Below, in pieces: positions 6,665 to 12,968 of a stretch of 12,968 nt of DNA. A model generated the notes under the pieces. That model was not told the DNA's origin. It did not search any database and saw only the letters and a list, made by a program, of their open reading frames with translations. Made by a program: the position numbers and the translations under genes. Source of the DNA: Deltaproteobacteria bacterium (lineage in GTDB: Bacteria > Desulfobacterota > Desulfarculia > Adiutricales > Adiutricaceae); contig JAIRNQ010000045.1 in assembly GCA_031257955.1 (NCBI GenBank), positions 1-12,968 of the forward strand. Direction: 5' to 3'. Numbering within the stretch: position 1 is the first letter of the stretch; every line of letters begins with the position of its first letter.

Positions 6665-7933
6665 ATGACCGCAGTCCAGGCCGAAGCCTTAGTCCAAACT
6701 GAAATTTTCACCGACCAAATTGACCGGGTCGATTTGCTGGTGGGCATAGTTTCCAACATTAATACCGGCAACGTCGAGATTCCGCTGGTCAAAGCCCACG
6801 AGGGCCTTGGCCTGACTTACCCGAATCTTTCTTCCGCCATCGCGTTTTGCGATTCCAGCCAAAAACCGGAATTAAAAGAGACCTTTCTGGGGACCCCCTG
6901 CCCCGTGCCCCGTATCTATCAAGCCACCGAACCGGGCCATCCCCGTAAGATAAACAGTTTGTTTAACCTAATGCGCCTGGCCCAGCGCCTGCGCCCCAAA
7001 GCCATTATCGCCCTGGACGGGGATCTGCCCAGCGTCAAAAGAACTTGGATTGGGCGTTTGGCCCAGCCCATCCTCTGCGGAAGCGCCGATTACACCTCGC
7101 CTTTCTACCATTCGCTAAAATACGACACGCCGGTCACCAACATCTTTGGCTATCCGTTATTCCGGACCCTCTTTGGCCGCAGGCTCCGCCAGCCTTTCCA
7201 CACCGACCGGGCCTTTTCCCTGGAACTGAACGAGTTTTTCTTGTCCAACGAAAACTGGCCGACGGATCTGCCCTACGCCAGCGTGGAAATGACCCTATCG
7301 ATACTGGCCATCATGAACAAGGCTAAGATCTGTCAGTCGTTCATGGCTACCCCAAGGCTCTCTTGGCAAAACCGGGCCCTGGATCTAACCACCGGGCGAG
7401 CTTTCCGGCAAATCGCCAAATCCCTCTTCGCCCTGGCCGATACCTTCCAGGATGTTTGGCAGAACTGCAAGCGTTCCAAGCCCACGGCCATCACCGGCAC
7501 GGAACTGTCGCCCCCGGTCATCGCCCCCAGGCAAATCGCCCCGCCGGAAGTCTTCCTGGCCGAGATCGAAACCATCGTAACCAAACACGGGGCCCTCTGG
7601 CACCAAGTCTTCGCCGGCCGCAAAGACTGGGTCTACCAAAAAATCACCAACGAATCGGCCGACTCCATCAACATCACCGCCGAGGACTGGGCCATCATCC
7701 TCTTCCGGAGCCTGGTGGCCTACCGCGAACTGGACGCCGCCAGCCAAGAGGCCTTTCTGGAGGCCCTGACCGCCGTCTTTTACGGGCGCCTCCTCACTTG
7801 GCTCCAAAGCGGCTACGGCCTGAGCGTCCCCCAGATGGAGTCCCTGACCGAGGAGGAATGCGTAATCTTCGAATCCAAACGCCCCATCCTCTTCGATGGC
7901 TGGAACCGACCCCTAAACTCCGTCACCGCCTAG
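6665..7933 (+). CDS. GT2-like glycosyltransferase (mannosylglycerate-synthase style)
   Basis: A probable nucleotide-sugar glycosyltransferase of the GT-A fold, 422 residues, cytosolic. The first domain opens with VDLLVGIVSNINTGN (22-36), the place where relatives have a nucleotide-binding VGIPTYNN-like motif. It continues through HPRKINSLFNLM (92-103) to the strand IIALDGDLPS (114-123). Asp118 and Asp120 form a DxD-type metal and sugar-nucleotide site. The stretch from ADYTSPFYHSLKYD (141-154) to YPLFRTLFGRRLRQP (163-177) follows the pattern of a family I know from Desulfovibrio-type bacteria, related to glucosylglycerate and mannosylglycerate synthases. The C-terminal 190 residues are helical and not assigned. 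The substrate is unknown. The ATG has only a weak GGGG seven bases upstream. It stands alone, divergent from pta, and ends at a strong hairpin. Family membership is fairly sure; the acceptor is not. Confidence 0.75.
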   Translation: MTAVQAEALVQTEIFTDQIDRVDLLVGIVSNINTGNVEIPLVKAHEGLGLTYPNLSSAIAFCDSSQKPELKETFLGTPCPVPRIYQATEPGHPRKINSLFNLMRLAQRLRPKAIIALDGDLPSVKRTWIGRLAQPILCGSADYTSPFYHSLKYDTPVTNIFGYPLFRTLFGRRLRQPFHTDRAFSLELNEFFLSNENWPTDLPYASVEMTLSILAIMNKAKICQSFMATPRLSWQNRALDLTTGRAFRQIAKSLFALADTFQDVWQNCKRSKPTAITGTELSPPVIAPRQIAPPEVFLAEIETIVTKHGALWHQVFAGRKDWVYQKITNESADSINITAEDWAIILFRSLVAYRELDAASQEAFLEALTAVFYGRLLTWLQSGYGLSVPQMESLTEEECVIFESKRPILFDGWNRPLNSVTA

Positions 7934-7954
7934 ACCCAGCCTAACCCCCGCCGC

Positions 7955-7980
7955 CCCCGGGGCCGCCGGAGGCCTCGGGG
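7955..7980 (+). terminator. GC hairpin after the glycosyltransferase gene
   Basis: CCCCGGGGCC (7955-7964) pairs with GGCCTCGGGG (7971-7980) over 10 bp with one G-T wobble and a 6-base loop. It begins 21 bases after the stop codon. No T-run follows, so termination here would be U-tract-independent, or the structure protects the 3' end of the transcript. Confidence 0.45.
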
Positions 7981-8142
7981 CCCAAGTCCCAGGCCCCGCG
8001 AAACCAGCCGGGCCTTGACCTGGCTAACCTACCCTTCTCTTGCCCTCCCTTGGCCCCGAGGCCAACGGCCAAGCCCAAAATGGGCGCCCTGGCCCGTTAT
8101 GACACTGTTTTCCATTTCTTTCCTTTTTCTCTTTTATCTTTC

Positions 8143-8171
8143 TGGACAATGCTCGCGTCTGGCGGTAAAAT
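8143..8171 (+). promoter_or_regulatory. Sigma70-type promoter for the DUF1573 transcript
   Basis: TGGACA (8143-8148) and TAAAAT (8166-8171) each match the consensus at five of six bases and are exactly 17 bp apart. A T-rich stretch directly upstream (8106-8140) could act like an UP element. Transcription would start near 8178, giving a leader of about 187 bases before the DUF1573 start codon. Confidence 0.6.
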
Positions 8172-8284
8172 CAGTTGGATTTGCCTTCGGGGACTCAGGC
8201 CTCATTTTGGCATGGCCCTGGCGGATCCCGTCTACCGACGGTCGCCCAGGTTTCGCTTCCCCGTCCCGGGTCCCGATTCCGGCG

Positions 8285-8340
8285 CCCTGGCCATTCGCCG
8301 CCGCCCCCCGAAGCCGGCGGCGGGTTTTTGCCGGCCAGGG
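8285..8340 (+). terminator. Intrinsic-terminator-like hairpin in the DUF1573 leader
   Basis: CGCCGCCG (8296-8303) pairs perfectly with CGGCGGCG (8315-8322) around an 11-base loop and is followed by GGTTTTTG. An outer pair, CCCTGGCC (8285-8292) with GGCCAGGG (8333-8340), is also perfect and would enclose the inner hairpin with its T5 run. It sits about 120 bases after the predicted transcription start and 25 bases before the start codon. It could terminate a ~150-base small RNA or attenuate the downstream gene. Confidence 0.55.
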
Positions 8341-8364
8341 GCCATCGTATAACTGGATTGTCAC

Positions 8365-8874
8365 ATGAAATCTTTCTTGAAGTTATTTGCCTTAACCGCC
8401 CTGGCCCTGTCCCTGGCCGCGCTGGCCGTTCCCGGTTATCTCGGCGCCCAAGGGACTGCGGGAGACGGACGGGTTACGGCCAAAGTTGGCGCCGATCCCA
8501 ATGACGGCCCGGTCGCCCAGCCGGAGACGCCTCCGGCCGAGGGGGAGCGCCGGCCGATCATCGTCATGCCTGAGGTAGAATACCTGGCCGGGGAAGTCGA
8601 GCCCAGTTCGACCGTATCCCACGAGTTTTTGGTCAGAAACGAGGGCACGGGGGATCTGCTCATCGACAAGGTCGTCCCTGGCTGCGGCTGCTCGGTGGCC
8701 AACTTCACCGCCTTCATTCCCCCGGGGGCCGAGGGCAAAGTCAACCTGTCGGTTGACATCTACGCCGAGTGGGCCGGCCATAACGTCAACAAATCGGCCG
8801 TGGTCATGTCCAATGACCCCGTCAACCCGGATATCAGGGTGACCATCAGGGCCAAGGTCAAGTCAAACGATTAG
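8365..8874 (+). CDS. Secreted DUF1573 domain protein
   Basis: A 169-residue exported protein of unknown biochemical role. It starts with a classical signal peptide: Lys2 and Lys6, a hydrophobic core at about 7-22 and a probable cleavage near LGAQ (26-29). A Pro/Glu-rich linker follows (about 40-65). The DUF1573 domain occupies about 66-165: HEFLVRNEGTGDLLIDKV (86-103), then PGCGCS (105-110), then IPPGAEGKVNLSVD (118-131), the pattern of the family's Ig-like fold with its conserved CGC. Members are common in Bacteroidetes and delta-proteobacterial envelopes. Two cysteines two residues apart (107, 109) could form a redox or metal site. The ATG at 8365 has only a weak upstream GGA. It has its own promoter and a leader with a terminator-like hairpin, so it may be controlled by attenuation. 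Confidence 0.85.
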   Translation: MKSFLKLFALTALALSLAALAVPGYLGAQGTAGDGRVTAKVGADPNDGPVAQPETPPAEGERRPIIVMPEVEYLAGEVEPSSTVSHEFLVRNEGTGDLLIDKVVPGCGCSVANFTAFIPPGAEGKVNLSVDIYAEWAGHNVNKSAVVMSNDPVNPDIRVTIRAKVKSND

Positions 8875-9052
8875 GCCCGGCCAAGTCCGGTGCCGTGCCC
8901 GTACCCGGTCAGTGCCTGCCTCAGGCCCGGGGCCAAGCCGACCGGCGCCCCTCAGTTTTAACCTTTAACCCACTTCCGGTTTAAGGCCGGGAACGGCCAA
9001 ACCGCCGGCTAAATCGTTAGGCGGATTTTAAAGAACATTTTTTTAAAAACTC

Positions 9053-9064
9053 AATTACGTAATT
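9053..9064. promoter_or_regulatory. 12 bp palindrome upstream of surE
   Basis: AATTACGTAATT is perfectly self-complementary and follows a T7/A5 run (9040-9050). It could be an operator for a dimeric regulator, but AT-rich palindromes of this length also arise by chance. Confidence 0.25.
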
Positions 9065-9211
9065 TAAACCGAAACCTATTTACCGTGCGACATTTTAGTA
9101 CGCGCCTTTTGCGGAATCTAAAGTTTGGATTGTAGTAAGGCTCAGAAACGATTTTTGTCATGGCAGTGACGTTGTCCGGTCGGGACTAACCGAAAGGCCA
9201 TAATTCATTTC

Positions 9212-9228
9212 CTACTTTGAACAAGTAG
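9212..9228. promoter_or_regulatory. Small dyad just upstream of surE
   Basis: CTACTT (9212-9217) and AAGTAG (9223-9228) flank a 5-base centre. The sequence after it is T-rich. The position, 23 bases before the surE start, fits an operator or a short leader hairpin. Confidence 0.25.
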
Positions 9229-9251
9229 AATTTTAATCCTAGGTTTAAAAA

Positions 9252-10055
9252 GTGCACATACTCCTAACTAATGACGATGGAATCACGTCACCTGGTTTAT
9301 TTTCGGCCTACAAAGCCCTAACCATGGCCGGCCATGAAGTGACCGCCGTGGCGCCCGATCGGGAGCGAAGCGGGCAATCCCATTCCGTCAACTTCTATAC
9401 CTACCTGCGGGTAAACGACGTGGAGATGCCCGACGGGTCGCTGGGCTACAGCGTCGACGGGACCCCCGCCGACTGCGCCCATATCGGTTGCCTGGCCCTG
9501 GCCAAGAAACCCGTCGATCTGGTCGTCAGCGGGATAAACACCGATACCAACCTGGGCTATGACGCCAACTACTCGGGAACCGTTGGCGCCGCCTTGGAAG
9601 CGGCGGCCATGGGTTACCCGGCCCTGGCCGTCAGCCAGGAGCGAGCCCCCAATAACGATTGGGAACTGGCCGGCCAAGTGGCCTCGCAAGCGGCCAACCT
9701 CTACCAGACTTGGGACATTCCCATCGGGGTTCTGGTTAACGTCAACATCCCCGCCCGCATAACCGATCCCGCCTGGGTCTGGGTTCCCCTGAACCTGGAG
9801 GCCGTTCGCGAATATTATGTCGTGGACACGGATTCCGAGGGAAACAAGCGCTACAAAAGAACCAGGGCGGAGGAGGGTTCCTCCATCCAGCCGGGATCCG
9901 ACGTCGATTTGTCCCTAAAGGGCCGAATTACCCTAAGCCCCCTGGGGCCAGTCCGTTCGGAGCGAGAGACCCTGGCCAGGCTCCAAAGCCAATCCTTCGA
10001 AGTCCTTGGCGGCTCGAGGGATCGGGTATTGAAGCGTGCCCAAAAATCCTTTTGA
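9252..10055 (+). CDS. surE: 5'/3'-nucleotidase SurE
   Basis: A metal-dependent phosphatase that removes phosphate from nucleoside 5'- and 3'-monophosphates; cytosolic. The start is GTG at 9252, which gives HILLTNDDG at the very N-terminus, as in all SurE proteins. AGG lies 8 bases upstream. The predicted metal ligands are Asp8 and Asp9 in NDDG, Ser40 in PDRERSGQSHS and Asn96 in VSGIN. The conserved GTPADC (70-75) and YSGTVGAALEA (107-117) are present. At 267 residues it is within the usual range. Asp100-type loops and the C-terminal helices look intact. Its last 20 bases overlap the J-domain gene, so the two are almost certainly co-transcribed and translationally coupled. No pcm or rpoS follows, unlike the arrangement in enterobacteria. 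Confidence 0.95.
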   Translation: MHILLTNDDGITSPGLFSAYKALTMAGHEVTAVAPDRERSGQSHSVNFYTYLRVNDVEMPDGSLGYSVDGTPADCAHIGCLALAKKPVDLVVSGINTDTNLGYDANYSGTVGAALEAAAMGYPALAVSQERAPNNDWELAGQVASQAANLYQTWDIPIGVLVNVNIPARITDPAWVWVPLNLEAVREYYVVDTDSEGNKRYKRTRAEEGSSIQPGSDVDLSLKGRITLSPLGPVRSERETLARLQSQSFEVLGGSRDRVLKRAQKSF

Positions 10056-10944
10056 GGTTTTCGGACTCACGCCGGAATTGGTGGGCGAACTCTCCGACAA
10101 GGAACTTTTCGGGGTTTTGAAGTCCATGTACCGGTCTCTTCAAAAGACCTTCCATCCCGACATAGCCGGACGCCGCAAGGCCAAACCCAAAACCGAAACC
10201 AAGGCCCGGCCCCATGAACGGCCCGTGGATCGGGCCGTTGAACTCAATTTAGCCTTTGAGGCTTTGGATCTGGATAGGGATCCGGCATCGTTTAAGCGTT
10301 TGCGCAAAGCCTACGCCTCCAGGAGGCCGGCCAGCGCCTACCAAACCAGCTTGCTCCTAAAGGATGAGCTAAAAGCCCAGATCGCCAAGGAAGATCGCCT
10401 GGCCCAGAGTTTTCTGAGCTATATGTCCACCAACGCCTTTAACGGGCAAAACGGAAGCGGCGCCCACCTGCTGACGGTTCCGCTTCCGGCAAAAAACATC
10501 AAGCTGGGCCTCTCGGACGTGGCCATCAGCAACAACATCCGCCAAGCCGCCTGGTTTTTGGGCTCCAACTACAAGCACCTAAACGCCGACGCCCAAGGCC
10601 AGATCTCGGTAAAGCCCGTAGGACGTTCCAAATTTACCAAGGCCAACTTCATTCACCTGCTGGGCTGCGTTCCGGTCGAAGGCATAGAACTCATGCCCCT
10701 TCTAGAACGCGGCCAAGCCAACAGTTTTAAGGGCCCGGCCCTGCCACCCGGGGAGTCGGCCAACGCCAAGATTTCCTCGGTCATGAACTTGGTCAGCGCA
10801 GAAAATTTTAAACGACACGTATTGCCCATTCTAAAGCCCTTACTTATGGAAAGGGCTTATTTATTTTCCCTTAACAATGACATATACACTACCACTGGTC
10901 TAATAACCCTGGAAGGTGTCATAGTCAAGCTTGAAAAAACTTAA
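10036..10944 (+). CDS. J-domain (DnaJ-like) protein
   Basis: A probable Hsp70 co-chaperone, cytosolic. The J-domain starts at residue 4: NPFEVFGLTPE (4-14), a helix II with MYRSLQKTF (31-39) and the essential HPD at 40-42. The segment after HPD (46-65) is a Lys/Arg/Glu-rich insertion, and the helix III-like part resumes at AVELNLAFEALD (67-78). The remaining 200 residues carry no G/F region, zinc finger or other DnaJ domain I recognise, so this is a type III J-protein with a private client or partner domain. The GTG at 10036 is the only start that keeps the J-domain whole; it lies inside surE. From about 10830 the sequence turns AT-rich, and an 8 bp dyad lies in the coding sequence at 10834-10858. 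Confidence 0.85.
   Translation: MPKNPFEVFGLTPELVGELSDKELFGVLKSMYRSLQKTFHPDIAGRRKAKPKTETKARPHERPVDRAVELNLAFEALDLDRDPASFKRLRKAYASRRPASAYQTSLLLKDELKAQIAKEDRLAQSFLSYMSTNAFNGQNGSGAHLLTVPLPAKNIKLGLSDVAISNNIRQAAWFLGSNYKHLNADAQGQISVKPVGRSKFTKANFIHLLGCVPVEGIELMPLLERGQANSFKGPALPPGESANAKISSVMNLVSAENFKRHVLPILKPLLMERAYLFSLNNDIYTTTGLITLEGVIVKLEKT
10834..10858 (+). terminator. Terminator-like hairpin inside the J-protein gene
   Basis: AAGCCCTT (10834-10841) and AAGGGCTT (10851-10858) pair perfectly around a 9-base loop, followed by ATTTATTTT. It resembles an intrinsic terminator but lies 87 bases before the stop codon. It may be fortuitous, or it may cause partial premature termination that trims the last 30 residues. 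Confidence 0.3.
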
Positions 10945-11742
10945 ATTACCAATTTAATTAGCCAATAATTATCAAGACGTAAAAACCCCAACTTTTGGCA
11001 AATTTAGTTCTTTAACAGCCTATAATTAACTCATTAATTTGTATTTATCAAGCTAATTTAGGTATTTATTCATCTATCACTTAGGTTAAAGGTCTAAAAA
11101 CCCCAATTTTTGGCGAATACAGTTTATTAACAGCCTATAATTAACTTATCAATTTGTATTCCTCAAGTAATTTAGAGATTTACCCATTGATTACCTAGAT
11201 TCAAGACCTAAAAAACCCAACTTTTGGCAAATACAGTTCAATCAAGACCTATAATTAACTAATAAATTGCTCATAATCAAGTAAATATAGGTTTTTTCCG
11301 GTTGATCGATAAAAACAAACAAATTTTGCCAGCTTGGAGCCTAACCTTGCCTTAACCGTCCACGGATAAGCCATACAGAACTGTACAATTGACAAACCCT
11401 TTATGCCATAACCCATATTTTCAGGCCTTGTATTTCCGGACCGGACAGTTTTCTCCTGCCTTCCGCCCCGCCATCAAAACAACTCCCTGACCAGACAGCC
11501 AGTTGCCAAACGGCGATATTTGTGTCATATTTCATTTTAGGATTCGTTAAGATTTCCACGCTAGCCGGCGAGTTAGCGCTAGCCCAACCAAAACGTTACC
11601 GACGGAGTTTCTATAAAAAACTTGTGACGGATAGGTGTTGAGTAATGGATAATATGATAAAATGGGTTAATTCTCCCTGGATAATCAGACATTCGCCGGT
11701 ACCATTGCCCAAAACCTCCGCCATGGGCCCGAGGCCAATACC
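10945..11742 (+). other. 798 bp AT-rich gap with tandem repeats
   Basis: This gap lies between the J-protein gene and the AAA-ATPase-like gene. It holds three diverged ~115 bp tandem repeats (10972-11313), then a mixed 330-base stretch with no recognisable feature except a 44-codon minus-strand frame (11401-11535) that looks like chance. A palindrome-rich GCTAGC pair lies near 11562-11585. The upstream part of the ATPase operon, with a short ORF (11645-11746), closes the gap. Confidence 0.6.
10972..11313. repeat. Three tandem copies of a ~115 bp AT-rich repeat
   Basis: Copies run about 10972-11086, 11087-11200 and 11201-11313. Anchors: the motif around CTTTTGGC begins at 10992, 11107 and 11221. 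A second block, CAGCCTATAATTAACT at 11016 and 11131, recurs as AGACCTATAATTAACT-like sequence at 11246-11260. The offsets of 115 and 114 bp show a real period. Conservation spreads along the whole unit rather than being short repeats with unique spacers. A partial fourth copy may precede the first (around 10945-10971). Confidence 0.8.
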
Positions 11743-11746
11743 ATGA
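11645..11746 (+). CDS. Short ORF (33 codons) overlapping the ATPase start
   Basis: An ATG-started frame of 33 codons has an AGG about 9 bases upstream and ends in TGA inside the ATGA at 11743-11746, so it overlaps the next start by four bases. The product begins MDNMIKWVNSPWI and ends Pro-rich. No family is recognised. The arrangement is typical of a leader ORF with translational coupling, but so short a frame could be chance. Confidence 0.3.
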   Translation: MDNMIKWVNSPWIIRHSPVPLPKTSAMGPRPIP

Positions 11747-12968
11747 AAAAACTACCCCTCGGAAAGACGAAAATTTCGGAAATCATCGGTAAAGACTATA
11801 TTTACGCCGATAAAACCCAGTATATTTACGATCTGTTGCGACTGGATTTTCCATTTTTCTTATCCCGGCCCCGCCGCTTCGGCAAAACGCTTTTGGTAGA
11901 CACCCTTGCGGCCATCCTGCGCGGCCAGCGAGATATTTTTAAAGGGCTCTGGATAGACGGCTCGGATTATGATTGGACGCCTAACCCGGTCATCCGCTTG
12001 AACCTTAATGGGCTAACGACGGAAAGCCTGGAGACGGTTAAAAACGGTTTACTACGCGCCCTCCGCTCAATAACTAAGTCTGAAAAGTTAGTTTTGCCCG
12101 ACTCTCCGCCCCCTGATTATTTTATAACTCTCATCGAAGAACTTCAGGCCAAGTACGGGAGAAATGTCGCCGTCCTGATAGACGAGTACGACAAGCCGAT
12201 CCTGGACAAAATTGGCAAGCCAGAGCTGGCGGAGGCTATCCGGGAATTCTTGAGAAACTTTTATGGCGTCCTCAAGGCCGTGGAAGGCCGGGGTTTTACT
12301 TTCATCACCGGGGTGACCAAGTTTACCCATACTTCCATTTTTTCCGAACTCAACGATCTGGTCGATCTGACGTTTAGCGACAAGCATCCGGATATTTGCG
12401 GCCTTACCATTAACGAGTTGGACTCCTTGTTTCCGGAATACATGGAAAAGGCCCTGTCGAAGTTAAAATCCGATGGCGTTCTGCCAGACGGCGCCGAAAT
12501 GGCCGATCTCCGAAAGCTAATCCTGGACTGGTATGACGGCTACTCCTGGGACGGAAAGACTCGCGTCTTAAATCCCTGGTCCATACTTAGTTTTTTCTTC
12601 TGGGAACAGTTCGATGATTACTGGCCCCAAACTGGGGTTCCGAGTTTTATCGCCAATTTCGTTAAAACCGGAAAAATGAGTTACCGAGACATAAAACTAG
12701 ACGTCGCCATAACCCAGTCCTCGAACAGTTTTGAGCTAGGGGGAGCCCTAAAGCCCGTTCCCCTCCTTTTTCAGGCTGGTTATCTCACCGTGGATCGCGT
12801 CGATAAGGCTGGGGGGACCCCGGAGTATTATTTGCGCTTGCCCAACCTCGAGGTCAAGGCGGGAATCGTGCCAGTGCTTATGGGCCTGGAGGCAATCCGT
12901 AAACCTTTGGTGGCCCAGCGCCAATGCCAGGCCATGCGAGACGCGCTTGTCGATCTGGACGCCGATAA
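11743..12968 (+). CDS. AAA-ATPase-like / PD-(D/E)XK family protein, cut by the window end
   Basis: Starts at ATG 11743, with GAGG 8 bases upstream (11731-11734), and runs open to the window edge: 408 full codons and no stop. The N-terminal part is the AAA-ATPase-like domain: the start KKLPLGKTKISEIIGKDYIYADKT (2-25), the variant P-loop SRPRRFGKTLL (41-51) and a Walker B-type LIDEYDKPI (145-153), followed by ITGVTKFTHTSIFSELNDL (188-206). Such proteins normally have 520-560 residues and carry a C-terminal PD-(D/E)XK nuclease-like domain (PDDEXK_9). That part would lie beyond the edge. These genes occur in many copies in gut anaerobes; their function is unproven, with mobile-element or defence roles suggested. 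Its codons are more AT-rich than those of the genes at the left. Family is near certain. Confidence 0.9.
   Translation, partial: MKKLPLGKTKISEIIGKDYIYADKTQYIYDLLRLDFPFFLSRPRRFGKTLLVDTLAAILRGQRDIFKGLWIDGSDYDWTPNPVIRLNLNGLTTESLETVKNGLLRALRSITKSEKLVLPDSPPPDYFITLIEELQAKYGRNVAVLIDEYDKPILDKIGKPELAEAIREFLRNFYGVLKAVEGRGFTFITGVTKFTHTSIFSELNDLVDLTFSDKHPDICGLTINELDSLFPEYMEKALSKLKSDGVLPDGAEMADLRKLILDWYDGYSWDGKTRVLNPWSILSFFFWEQFDDYWPQTGVPSFIANFVKTGKMSYRDIKLDVAITQSSNSFELGGALKPVPLLFQAGYLTVDRVDKAGGTPEYYLRLPNLEVKAGIVPVLMGLEAIRKPLVAQRQCQAMRDALVDLDAD

Larger units (their letters stand above)
7934..8364 (+). other. 431 bp gap: hairpin, promoter and leader of the DUF1573 gene
   Basis: The gap runs from the glycosyltransferase stop to the DUF1573 gene. 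Its first half is GC-rich, with the hairpin at 7955-7980. A pyrimidine-rich, T-rich block (8106-8143) comes before a good sigma70-type promoter. The last 190 bases are a GC-rich leader ending in a terminator-like hairpin. Two overlapping frames cross it on the plus strand, but they encode Pro/Arg/Ser-rich sequence that looks non-coding. Confidence 0.6.
8875..9251 (+). other. 377 bp gap before surE, with dyads
   Basis: The first ~135 bases are GC-rich and may carry the end of the DUF1573 transcript, but I see no clear terminator. From about 9010 the gap is AT-rich. It holds a perfect 12 bp palindrome, AATTACGTAATT (9053-9064), and a small hairpin, CTACTT/AAGTAG (9212-9217 with 9223-9228), that ends 23 bases before surE. 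No gene is supported here. Confidence 0.55.

Noticed and set aside
8015..8368. Plus-strand frames before the DUF1573 gene (117 and 100 codons)
   Set aside because: Two overlapping frames in a GC-rich leader, with low-complexity Pro/Arg content and no ribosome binding site. They cover a promoter and a terminator-like hairpin.
10972..11313. CRISPR array
   Set aside because: Similarity spans the whole 115 bp unit; there are no short exact repeats with unique spacers, and no cas genes are present.
11401..11535. Minus-strand frame of 44 codons
   Set aside because: Short, with no clear ribosome binding site and no resemblance to a known protein; likely chance.

Overview
The window comes from a bacterium whose genes are GC-rich and crowded with GGCC, separated by strikingly AT-rich gaps. 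The gene set (a phosphate acetyltransferase with an N-terminal ATPase-like domain, a Desulfovibrio-type glycosyltransferase, a DUF1573 protein, SurE and an AAA-ATPase-like/PD-(D/E)XK family protein) would fit a gut-associated member of Desulfobacterota (former Deltaproteobacteria). That placement is an inference from protein style; there is no rRNA or other phylogenetic marker here.

Left part, minus strand (98-5193). In transcription order: a compact Pta (5193-3559), ProC (3471-2650), a 60-residue Cys-rich protein (2489-2307), an alpha/beta-hydrolase lipoprotein (2186-1161) and an unrecognised N-terminally anchored protein (961-98). pta and proC are only 87 bp apart. The last 26 bp of pta are repeated exactly in that gap, and the second copy supplies the putative proC ribosome binding site. 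Two near-identical hairpins follow proC.

Middle (5194-6664). A 1.47 kb gap separates the divergent pta and glycosyltransferase genes. It holds no convincing gene, one short ORF that might be a remnant, and a 62 bp imperfect palindrome.

Right part, plus strand (6665-12968). A GT2-like glycosyltransferase ends at a strong GC hairpin. Next comes a good sigma70-type promoter, then a leader with an intrinsic-terminator-like hairpin, then a secreted DUF1573 protein. surE and a J-domain protein gene follow and overlap by 20 bp. Downstream is an AT-rich gap with three diverged copies of a ~115 bp tandem repeat. The window ends inside an AAA-ATPase-like gene that has no stop codon before the edge and is preceded by a short ORF overlapping its start by four bases.

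Most genes are housekeeping or envelope genes. Parts worth a second look are the pta/proC junction repeat, the compact Pta, the DUF1573 leader, the Cys-rich small protein, the 115 bp repeat array and the SurE/J-protein coupling. I did not find a clearly new multi-gene system.
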